Source of the DNA: Artocarpus heterophyllus
Taxonomy: Eukaryota; Streptophyta; Magnoliopsida; Rosales; Moraceae
NCBI GenBank assembly: GCA_025403435.1
Contig: CM046350.1
Span: 10,279,008-10,343,007 of the forward strand
Length of the DNA stretch: 64,000 bases
Direction: 5' to 3'
The first letter of the stretch is position 1; each line of letters opens with the position of its first letter. This document shows positions 51,790-64,000 of the stretch, piece after piece. The notes beneath the pieces are model-generated. The model saw only the letters and a program-made list of their open reading frames with translations. It had not been told where the DNA came from and ran no database searches. Both the position numbers and the translations under genes were made by a program.

Positions 51790-52374
51790 ATGGTTTTGGC
51801 TCAGGTCATTGATAATTGATATAGAGAATCTGGAAAAGTTTTTCCAGGTTTCAGCTTGAAATTTTCGTTAGCGATAGGAGCTGGTTCGCATTGGTCCTTT
51901 CGACCTTCTCCTCCTTTTTTTTTCCGTAATTTTTTACTGTCTAAATTTACGATGACAGTATTTTTTAGACTGTTAGAGTTTTTAACACTGTATTTTAGGG
52001 TCTACAAGCATTTAATATTATTCACACAATATAATTTTTATATTACTTAATTTTACACAATTTAATTTTTATATTGTATTATATAATTTTTATATTGTAT
52101 ATTTTTATTAGTGTAATCTTTACACTAATATTTTTATACTGTATAATTTTTATAATGTGTAATGAAAAAACCCGATATAAAAAAGAAAGAAGAGAAATTG
52201 GGCCATGTTTCCCGGGGGAGGCCGCCTTCTCTCAGGCCAGCAGTCGACTAGAAGTAGAAGACTGCTCTATGACGGGCTTCCCTGTTTCCTGGGCTCTACT
52301 CGCTCGTCTACGCTCCGACCCAGCAAGTAATAATTGAAAAACGATGTTTCCTTGCCTGCATTGCATTAATACAA

Positions 52375-52530
52375 TATTTGGTAGAGTGGTTAAAATTATT
52401 GGTTAAAACTGTTTTTAATGTAATATATGAAAGCTTTACATTGTAATGATTTTTTTAGTTACTGTAGCATGTTAGAGCTTTACACTGTTTAAAATTAAAG
52501 AAGGCGGTGTAGACCACCGTTGCCAAACAC
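52375..52530. repeat. MITE-like element, 'gagctttacact' family
   Basis: ATATTTGGTAG on the left faces TTGCCAAACACC on the right. The interior carries 'tgaaagctttacattgtaatg' and 'gtagcatgttagagctttacactg'. Confidence 0.5.
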
Positions 52531-52985
52531 CATGTAAGATTTAAAACTTATCGTAAAAAAAAAAGGTGATCAATCAGAATCAAGAAATAAAAAATTTTGA
52601 TGTATTTGTCTTAAAATTTATTGCAGCACTATTTACAATAGTTAAGCTTTTTAGCTTTTTTTTTTACCATTCCTTTCTTATGTAAGTCTTATGACATGAT
52701 TTTTAATCTTAAAAATCCTATTTTTATCTCTATGGAATTTTTCATAAAAATCAAATTTAAACAATAATCCTTGTGACGTTAAAATTACTCTTTAAATTCT
52801 TAATAAATTTATGAGCGTAAAAGTTTAGCTCATAAAATTGTTCATAAATTACTTAACATTACCCTTAATTATTGCATACTTGATGTACTAAAAATTTTCT
52901 GGTGTCACAAATTATGGGTTCTCTGAGCATTGACCTGAAAGCAGCCGCATGAACCTAGTGTTGATCTAAGTTTATGTAGTTCAAC

Positions 52986-53189
52986 TTAATGCTCGGGACA
53001 TGGTTCTGAAGATGAGAGGATGCTAAGGTCAACTATAGGAATTGGAGATAACTGAGATGGAACATCTTCTTTAGCTTCATCGCCATCTTGACATACGTAC
53101 AAATGTGGAGGCCCTTCGCCATCAAGAACCATTTCTTGGATGCGCTTTGACAGCAGTACCTCCGCTGGGAGAAGGGAAACACCGGCCAT
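52986..53189 (-). pseudogene. Truncated SRG1-like 2-oxoglutarate/Fe(II) dioxygenase exon
   Basis: A 67-residue ORF from the ATG at 53189 matches the start of SRG1-type plant dioxygenases. It has a leucine-rich N-terminus, KRIQEMVLDGEGPPHLYVC, an acidic linker and SPIPIVDLSILSSS, the family's conserved IPxIDLSLL start of the DIOX_N domain. It stops six residues later, before any of the iron ligands (HxD...H) or the 2-oxoglutarate-binding RxS, and no downstream exon could be found on the minus strand. Full-length relatives are about 350 residues. It is a gene fragment or 3'-deleted pseudogene. A short expressed peptide is possible but not supported. Confidence 0.7.
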
Positions 53190-54270
53190 GTTGAGAAGAA
53201 TTTGAGGTCAAATGAATCAACCGAGTTCGAGTTTATCTAAGTATTTTTGGCAGCAGATGTATAATTGTATGTGGTTCTCCTCTTAGCTTTGAACTCTTTG
53301 GTTTAGCAGATTGATCAGCCGAGAAGATGTTTTGAAGTAGATGGAAAATGATGATAGAGATAAAATAATATTAGAAAAGACAACCCTGATCAGACACAAG
53401 CAATGGAACTGAGTTGGAAATTCACTGAATCAACGTCTTTCTTGATTGGTTCGCTCAGTATTATATTATCAGACAAGGTTTAGTTTGAAAAGTAACCCCG
53501 GAATCTTGCTTCTTGAAAACGATTTATTTTTCTATACATGCATATGATTATATTATCCTTGGACAAACTTTTAATCTAACTTGCAAATCATATCTCTGAA
53601 ATATATGTAGCTTTCTACTTTTCCTTGGATTTTATCTTATGTTTCGAGTGGAGAAAGAAAGTATTACCAAGAAAAAACAAACGACGCAATACCAGAGAAA
53701 ACTGGTATCCATTGATTTGTCAATTTTTACTTTTTCTAATGGATAGCTCAGTATTTGGACGGTTTTGATAATTGGTTTCAATTGGCTGGTGGGTCCCAAA
53801 AAAAACCACATACACACACATGGAGGGTCTAAACTTTTGCTCCTTCCATTCAGATATTATAGCCAATTTGTTATGTTCATCCCATTACAAATAATATGTG
53901 GAATCAAGTAAATTGTCAAGTAGTTTATAAGAAGCCTTCTATTTTGCAAAGCCTAGAGGTTCTCTCGTATGATAATTTATCAAGTGTGATGCTCCTTTTA
54001 GTGATACTAGACACATGGATGCAGCAAAACAAAAATCTCATACCACATCAGTCCACAGAATCTCATATACACAGAACCTGGAAACTTGGATACTTTATTC
54101 TGATAATTACAGAGTTTCATTGCTACTGAGATTTGAGACCAAAAAGAAGGAAAACAAAAAAGTATTGGTAAAGCTGTGTACTTCTAGCTTCATCTGATGT
54201 ATCTTCTGTGGGATGAAACCGACTTTTCGCTACGGATATAGACCTTTTAGATGTGGGGGAAAAACAATGC
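53190..54270. other. Intergenic
   Basis: Upstream of the dioxygenase remnant and downstream of the calcineurin B-like gene. The part adjoining 54271 should contain that gene's 3' UTR. Short ORFs at 53632-54197 have no recognisable domain. Confidence 0.35.
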
Positions 54271-55720
54271 TTAGTCCACTGGTACTTCGACCTCCATATT
54301 TAGGCCGGAACTGCCAATAACCTGAAAGAGAGCAGGATCGATATTGTTCCACAGGACAAAGATTAAGATTCACAACCCCGTTAACCATGATGACGGAAAC
54401 AATGGAAAAAAATAGATTCCTGATTTCACCCCAAATGAGGGGGCTTTGGATCCATTAGACAACTAAAACTACAATTACTAAAAAAAATTTAGAAGAGAAA
54501 ATACCTTGATGAAATCATCTAGCATCAAACAAGATTCCCTCGTGTAACCTGCTTCTTGCAAAACTTGGATCAAGACTTTCTGCAACTCAAAAAGCAAAAT
54601 TGAAAGACTCATCGTGATGCTTCTGAAGTCATCGATGGTAACAGAGTAATATAGATTGAAAAGGGAGCAGAACTATGTCCAACATCATTCACAAACAAGC
54701 ATGAGAATAGCACTAACTTTACATGCCTCGTCATCGAATAATCCGTTAAGTCGCTTTCAGCAACACCCTCATTTTCTTTCAAAGCTTCTCTTATGAATTA
54801 TTGATTCTAGCCTGGCATGCTCAAAAGGTAAAAAAAAAGGAAAAAAGTCACAATTGGATCTTTGATCATACCTCTCTTTGCTCATCTGACATGAATGAAC
54901 CAGACAAATCCCGCAGCACTTCTAATATGTCGTCAAAAGACACTTTTCCGTTGCCATCAGTATCATACACCTTAAAAATCACTAACAGAGAAGCACGTAT
55001 TAAAATCATTACTACCCAAAAATTTCAACTATTCAATGGCTATGAAGAAAAAGGATCATACTTGATTACAAACAGTAAATAGCAGAGGAATTTATTGTAG
55101 AATAAACAGTAGGTTGATAACTTAAAAAAGAAAAAAACAATCAATTAACCAAGACTCACGTTCAATCTTCTGCTGCATACTAGCTTTAGTGCTGAAAGAA
55201 GATAAGAAAGCCACGAAGTCCTTGAAATTCAAACCATCCACCATTTTAAGCAGCCTCTGAAGAAGAAATCATAAAGGTCAAGCTATGAAATGCATACCAA
55301 GTTCTATATTCAGCATATAAAATACACCACCTTTCTCAAAAGAAAAATCTAATAATAGGAAAAAGGAAAAAAAAAAAAAGAAGAAGTGATTTTTAGCCTG
55401 ACTACCTGAGAAAGTGGGTTCATTGCAAACTCGGGAACCGATAAGAACTCATCAGCCGATATGAAACCTTTTGAATTCCGATCAAGTTGACAAAATCTTT
55501 GGTATAAGGACACTATTTCTTGCTGAGAAACTGATTGAAAGCCAAAAGAAATAAAGAGGAAAAACTCAGAATTAAACACAAAAAAAGTAGCAGAAATGAA
55601 AAGAAAAACAAGAGGAAAAGACATCAAAAGAAAGAGAGTGAAAGACCCACATAGATTATTGCAATATTCTTGTACTTCTTCAATGTCATACTGCGTTAAC
55701 ATCGATGATGCACTTCCCAT
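54271..55720 (-). CDS. Calcineurin B-like EF-hand calcium sensor (six exons)
   Basis: Orthologue of the Arabidopsis At3g18430-type protein, a plant relative of calcineurin regulatory subunit B and distinct from the CBL family. Its partner in plants is not established. Exons on the minus strand are 55720-55651, 55530-55406, 55256-55160, 54981-54872, 54579-54505 and 54321-54271, all GT-AG, giving 175 residues, the family length. EF-hand loops seen are DRNSKGFISADE (residues 40-51) and DTDGNGKVSFDD (104-115). The second and fourth hands are degenerate (VDGLNFKDF, MLDDFIK). MGSASS at the N-terminus fits N-myristoylation (Gly2, Ser6). The exon 1/2 join uses donor GTGGGT and gives NNLFSQQEIV, matching the family. 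The ATG at 55720 was chosen because the in-frame extension upstream has no ATG. Confidence 0.92.
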
Positions 55721-57352
55721 TGTTTCTCCCAAAAAACCTACAAAAAAGAAAAAAAAAAACCGTCAGTAATCTCATTAAGCAAACCAGAGGAAATCGGAAT
55801 CTTTAAAACCTCAAAAGTCAAAACCTCACTGGTATACCTCGCTTAATTTCTATTCGTTGCTTGAGAAACAATTCAATTGGTGAGATTTTCTTTTCTCGAC
55901 AAACAAACAAACAGAAAGTGGAAAAAGGAAAAGAAAAAGGCAAATAAGAAAAAGAGAGGGACCTGAAACTGTGAACCCAATGAGAGGATAGGGTTGGAAG
56001 CGCAACAGATAGAGTAGAACTGATATAGGGTCACCTTAGAAGGGACTTGAAGACGGACTTTTAGCTTTGACTCGGACTTTGTCATCATCGAGCACTTTGA
56101 AACAGACAACTTTTGGTTCATAGTAGGCAACGAACAAGTTGATGATAATGCGTTTATCATTATTATATGCCTCTTCACCACCTAGAATTTTGCTAAACGG
56201 TTTGTGCTTCAGTGTGTACGCTACTGTATAATATTCAATAAGAAATACTATAACGATGACTCAACAAAAACAGGAATAACAATAAGAAGACTGAATCAGA
56301 AGACTGTTTTGTGTTTTCTGCACGACGTTGCATCAAGTGCATGATCAGCCCAAAAAAGGAAATTTTGTTGCCTTTTTGTTTCTGTGTCAGTTTTAAGGTT
56401 TTAAGAGAAATGGGGAAGATACCAAATTAAGTTAAATTGGCGCTGAGTTTTACTCTTTTTTTTTTTGGTTTTTTTGCCAACTTAGGATACTCATATCTCT
56501 TAGAGCACCTGACAAATCCTTGAAGGTGTGTGTAAATCTTCCTATCCGGCCCTTAGTACAAACTAAAGGAGAAGACTCCAAGGGGATTAGGAATTTAACC
56601 TTTCAATACCCATAATCCGTAGCATGAAAAGTTTTGGTGAAACACTTTTTGAAGGTTTTGTGACCTTGTGCTTGGGAATATCATTAAGAGTACCAAAAAG
56701 TGTTATGAAATAGTCATCACTGCGGTCATGCTACTTGCTATAAATAGGCTATTTTCATCCTTTGGCTGGGAGCTTCTTTCGTGGCGATTTATACTTGCTA
56801 CAAAATAGAAGTTTTCTTTAGGGAAAATAAAGGGAAAGAGCCACGTGAAACGAAAATACAACCTCACCCACGTGAAACGAAAATACAACCTCACCGGAGA
56901 AAAAAACCATTAATTCTAGCATTAATTTTACAGCGACTAGAAACAATGATCATATATTTATTTATGATTCTCACAAATTGTTACGCAGCACTATTCTTAA
57001 GGGAAAAAGAAAATGTTAAACCAGCACCTAGACCAATTCCAAAAAGGAGCACCATTCTCAACATTGGAAACTTGTTGGTAAGTTGATGACTTGATTCTTC
57101 AAGACTCCGTGTGTTCAGATATTTGGACATGGTTACAATGTCCATGAAAGTACGCTTAAAACAATATGGTTCAAAACCAATGTAGAACTTGAAACAAAAA
57201 TGGAATTGCAATTTCACTTTCAGGCAGAATTCATACTGCTGTCTGAGTATAAAAAATCGTTTAACATTAAAGAAATTCAAAAGTACTGACAATAAAGAGA
57301 AGCCTGAGAACGTCCAAGCTTTGCATTATTGTAGACAACAAATACCACAAGT
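55721..57352. other. Intergenic, calcineurin B-like promoter and complex I gene 3' side
   Basis: 55721-56200 is the 5' region of the calcineurin B-like gene. The minus-strand ORF at 55873-56181 has no domain and is probably leader or promoter. A 27-bp tandem duplication lies at 56841-56894. The part near 57353 should be the 3' UTR of the complex I subunit gene. Confidence 0.4.
56841..56894. repeat. 27-bp tandem duplication with CACGTG
   Basis: Two perfect adjacent copies of a 27-bp unit starting CCACGTGAAACG. Each copy carries the E/G-box core CACGTG, so the duplication doubles the site. No neighbouring promoter is obvious. Confidence 0.75.
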
Positions 57353-60354
<3,002 letters not shown>

Positions 60355-60472
60355 TTTTGGAGAAGTAACCCCAGCTGAGTTAACACCAGAGAGAGGCAAG
60401 AGAGAAGGGGTATCGGAGAGTTCGAGTACGGGGGTCTTTTCGACCAAATCGGGGCTCTATGCGAGATCTAGG

Positions 60473-60480
60473 ACACGTGT
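60473..60480. promoter_or_regulatory. ACACGTGT palindrome upstream of the complex I subunit gene
   Basis: A perfect palindrome 120 bp upstream of the ATG at 60354. ACGT-core elements of this kind bind bZIP/bHLH factors. Whether it is in the promoter or the leader is unknown. Confidence 0.4.
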
Positions 60481-62919
60481 ATATTTCAACACCGTCAGAT
60501 CTGATTGGTGTCCTGATGCTGCATTACACCGATCACGTTGTGCCTTTCCAAGACGTTGACGAGGCTTGTTATTTACGTACTTAGGTATGTGCGGCCGAGA
60601 TCAGACTGTCCTTCATCTTGTTTTGGGGTGGGGGTAAAAGGAGGCATTTTGATAACTGGGCTCGGCAGAAATTTTTTTTGACAAATAAATCTGTTTTTTT
60701 TTTACAGTTTTTGATACTAAAAAAAAAGTTTTTTGGACATTAAAATGGTTCCAGTTTTTTTTTTTTCATCATGTTGAGGTTTTTTATTCTGTTACAGTCA
60801 TTTTTCTTATTTTATTGAAAAAAACTGAGACAGTTTACCTGGACAAAAAAACGTGTTTTTTTTATTCTAAAAAAAAAAAGGCCTTTTATCAAGTTCAAAT
60901 TTTTTTTTATCCTATTCATCAAATTCTTCTGGGTGGTAGGTATAAGAACATACCATAGTAAAGGTACTTCAATGTTTTTTTTACGAGTTGTATTATTTTA
61001 ACTGTTAGATTAATTTTTTTATAATTTTATATTTTATGTTATAAATTTTTAATATTAATATTTACAAATTAAATTGTTAAAAAAATAATCCAATGATCAA
61101 GATAATAAAACTCAAAATCAAAGTACATGTTTTATCATAAGAATTTCTTTTTTAGAAAAAAATAAGAAATTACTCTATCATTTCAAATTGTAATTGTAGT
61201 CCATGGGTGCTCATAATATAGGATGACCTACCTATATATACATATAAAAGGGAAATTTTATAGTTTGGATATGTATTTTGATTCCATTGGTAGGTCTTGT
61301 TACTTTAACTATTGGATTTATTTTTTAACAGTTCGATTTGCGACTGTTCACGTTAAAAATATATAGCACTTCATGTAAAATTGTTTCGGTCATATATCGA
61401 ACCACTGATAAGTTAATCCAACAATAAAAATAACATGACCTCTCAGTAAAGTCAAAATACTTGTTCCATTATAAGTATTCCTTAATTTATAAAATAAACT
61501 TGAGAAAATTATTCAAAATTGCATATTAAAATTACACCCTTAACCATAAGATGCTCTCGAATTTTTCATTGATATAGCATTTTAATTAACGTGTCATGAT
61601 ATTTAGAGAGGACATGAAGATAAAGAGGAACAAGGGTAAAAAAGTCAATTTTTTATTTTAATACAAATTAGCCATTTCTCTTTCCTCTAAATATTCTCAC
61701 ATTTTAGGTCTAAAATATAGTCCAGCAATTTTAAGGCGTATAATTCAATCCAACTAAGCTAGGGCATTTGACGCATTAGTTCAAACCAATTTTGATTAGA
61801 AATACAGTATCATATGAGAGTTTTATATTGTAGCTTATATTTTCTTCATACTATAACATGTGAGAGCTTTACTATAGCAGCAAACGTTTACAGTTATAAT
61901 ATGAGTTAAAACTGAAAAGAAAGTTTTACACTGTGATATATAAGAGCTATACCTAAAAAATAATTGAGGTGTTTGAAACAAACGTTTACAATACAAATCA
62001 AATTTATTATAATATTTTTTCTTATAAAATTTAAAATTTGTTACAATATTTTTAGTTTAAAACCGAAGAAGGTGAGACAAGTAAAACCTTGAAAGGTTCC
62101 TATTGTTATCTTTGTCTCTGGTAACTCCAAGATTACGCCGGAGCCTTAGCTCTAAAAGAATACTGCCAAAACTTGCCTAATAAATATGACTACGAACCGA
62201 ACTTAAAGCTGACAAAAGAGTGTTTAATCACTTCGTTACGTAAAGCCCACGTCTATAACCACTTCCGGTTAGATTTTGCTGACATTATTTATCAATCAGA
62301 ACCCAGAATGAAAAGGGGATTTTCAATTTTTTTTTTTCAAGTAAACGACGTTCTCTGCGCAAGTGCTCCGCAATTTCCTCTTCTGTCCCTCTCTCCTTTT
62401 CTCTGCCTTGCGATTGAAGAAACCCCACTTGATCTCTGAGGACTGCAACGTAAACACAGCAGCCCATAACTCCATAAGTAACACTCCTCTCTCTCTCTCT
62501 CTCTCTTACAGGAAAAGCAAAAACTGAAGATCTTTGGAAGCAAATAAATATTCACTTTCTTCGTTTTGAACGTGCCTTTAGACTCTGCAACTCTCTTTGG
62601 TAAGCAATCATCATTTGATTTTGTTATCATTTCTCCCCAACCAACTCCTCTAACTTACGTTTATTCATTTCCCTTTTATTGTTGCTAAAACTAGTAAAAT
62701 TGGAATTTGCTAAACCTAAATATTTTAAATAAAAACTTCCCATGTACAGTGTTTGATCTTCTCCTTTTTTGTTTATAATTACCCCCTCTTAAGAAGTTTT
62801 TGTTTGTGCCTTATGGTTTCATTCACTTGTGTCCTAAAAGCTGATATGATTCAAGCGTTGTTGTGAGAAGTTGCACTTACGTACTACAGTACTGTAAAGA
62901 GATTCTTTACGAGAGAAGA
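60481..62919. other. Intergenic between divergent genes
   Basis: AT- and homopolymer-rich. Two decayed MITE-like repeats lie at about 61764-61955 ('gagctttac' family) and 61974-62060 (second family). From about 62300 on is the likely promoter and leader of the next gene, with a (CT)n tract at 62489-62506. A possible 5' UTR intron starts at a GTAAGC donor near 62600. Its acceptor is not clear. Confidence 0.4.
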
Positions 62920-63769
62920 ATGGAGCTCAAGCTAGAAATATTTTCAGCTACAAATTGGTTTTCAGGATCCAAGGGAATTCAAAAAGGCGAGCTTCGATAC
63001 AGTTGCGAAAAGGGTAAAAAGCCAATGACAAGTTCGGATGAATCAAGCTCAAAAAAGGGTACGAAGAAATTGCCAATGAGTTGTTCAAGAGTCAAGGATT
63101 GTGGTGATTCTTCAAAAGGGAAGCCAGTGTTGTGGGGCAGTGAAGTTGAACAGCTTAGTGAGAGATTGAAGATCCTTGAAGAAGAGACTGAGATTATGAA
63201 GGAGGCTTTTTTTAGGAGTATGGAAGAAAGGAAAAGAATGATGAATGAGATATATCAGCAGTTTCAGTTATTACATGGTTGCCTTCAACTAAGAAATCAT
63301 ATTGTAATTGGAGAAAGTTTTTGTATCAACCCTTTTGAGGTAACGCCCTTCTCTTCTTTAGTAAAAGCTAGAATTAAAGGGATCGAGTTGCTTATTTGAG
63401 CTTGTTGCTCTAATATCGCGGAAAAATTAGGTTGTGCTTATATCTTACGACGTCAACCTCTTAAGCATTTTGACTCAATATCCTTACAAATTTATTGGTA
63501 GATGTATCTAGAAGTAAAATGTTTATTGTCACCTCTAGCGTTATAAAATGTTCAAATTTATAATTCTAAAAAAGTTATTTTAAATTTCCACTTGTTTATT
63601 TTTAATATATTGGTGTCTTTGAACTCGATGTAATGTAACCATTTGGTTGTAACTAAAGGATGTGAGATTCAGAAAGAGTCTGCCAGATATCCGAATCCCA
63701 GATCCAAAACCATGTCTTCTAACCAGAGAGCTCCAAGGCCAAGTTTTTGACATTGCAAGAACCTGCTAG
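62920..63769 (+). CDS. Unrecognised coiled-coil protein (two exons)
   Basis: I cannot assign a function. The ATG at 62920 opens exon 1 to 63339. Donor GAG/GTAACG joins acceptor ACTAAAG/GATGTG at 63659 in the same phase and runs to TAG at 63767-63769, giving 176 residues. Residues 1-80 are Lys/Ser-rich and polar. Residues about 84-125 (SEVEQLSERLKILEEETEIM and on) have heptad-like spacing of Leu/Ile/Met and predict a coiled coil, so it probably dimerises or has a coiled-coil partner. The C-terminus reads FRKSLPDIRIPDPKP. The two-exon model rests on phase agreement and splice signals, not on homology. A further splice-like pair (donor at 63771, acceptor ending 63901) lies after the stop and may be a 3' UTR intron. 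Confidence 0.6.
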
Positions 63770-64000
63770 GGTAAGCAATCAATGCATTTTTTACATATCA
63801 GATAAATGGCAGTTTTATTGTGCTATAGTCATGTTATTGTGGAAAATTCTCTTAATTTGAACTCTTGTTCATTCTCATTAGATACATTTTCTTCTACACA
63901 GTGCAGAGGACACTATCAAGTTTCACCATGATTGATCGTACGGAGCCTCAAATCGGAACCGATTGCTTCATCAGATGATGACTTACAGGCAAAACGAAGT
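63770..64000 (+). other. 3' region of the coiled-coil gene, cut by the window edge
   Basis: Downstream of the predicted stop. GTAAGC at 63771 and CTACACAG ending at 63901 could bound an intron, so the transcript, or a different reading of the gene, may continue past the window. Confidence 0.3.

Larger units (their letters stand above)
49027..52985. other. Intergenic between pyrophosphatase and the dioxygenase remnant
   Basis: The first 200 bp should be the pyrophosphatase 3' UTR. Beyond it are a degenerate MITE near 50000-50110, a second-family MITE at 50818-50920 and a (TA)n tract at 51154-51180. There are also a 129-codon orphan ORF at 51400-51789, a GC-rich patch at 52195-52325 and a MITE at 52375-52530. 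Confidence 0.4.

Noticed and set aside
55873..56181. Minus-strand 102-codon ORF upstream of the calcineurin B-like gene
   Set aside because: No domain and no conserved join to exon 1 at 55720. More likely promoter or leader.

Overview
This window is nuclear DNA of a flowering plant, most likely a eudicot. It is AT-rich. Genes have short exons and GT-AG introns, there are long gene-free stretches, and plant-type transposons are abundant. I do not name a species.

Six host loci are supported. A single-exon VQ-motif protein lies at 10983-11573 (-). A four-exon glycerol kinase (GLI1/NHO1 type) lies at 16819-19146 (-). An eight-exon vacuolar H+-pumping pyrophosphatase lies at 43536-49026 (+). A six-exon calcineurin B-like EF-hand protein lies at 54271-55720 (-). 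A ten-exon mitochondrial complex I 24 kDa subunit lies at 57353-60354 (-). A two-exon coiled-coil protein that I do not recognise lies at 62920-63769 (+). A one-exon remnant of an SRG1-like 2-oxoglutarate-dependent dioxygenase lies at 52986-53189 (-). The genes are ordinary housekeeping or stress genes and form no pathway cluster.

The rest is mostly mobile DNA. By matching target-site duplications I could fix the ends of seven insertions. They are solo LTRs at 107-2987, 3075-7031, 24542-27448 and 35174-37797, a complete coding-free LTR element at 7569-10373, a hAT-type MITE at 35960-36506 inside one of the solo LTRs, and a tRNA-derived SINE at 22640-22836. The first 10.4 kb is three LTR insertions that landed within about 0.7 kb of older DNA. 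The element at 7569-10373 is the most unusual object: 15/16-bp minisatellites fill its LTRs, a six-unit 121-bp array fills its short interior, and each LTR carries a perfect G-box upstream of a TATA box. Short MITE-like inverted-repeat elements with a recurring 'gagctttacact' motif are scattered throughout.

In both glycerol kinase and the pyrophosphatase the reading frame is broken twice by single extra bases, while splice sites and all other protein sequence are intact. I read this as probable residual assembly error, with real inactivation as the alternative. No prokaryote-type system, CRISPR array or rRNA was seen.
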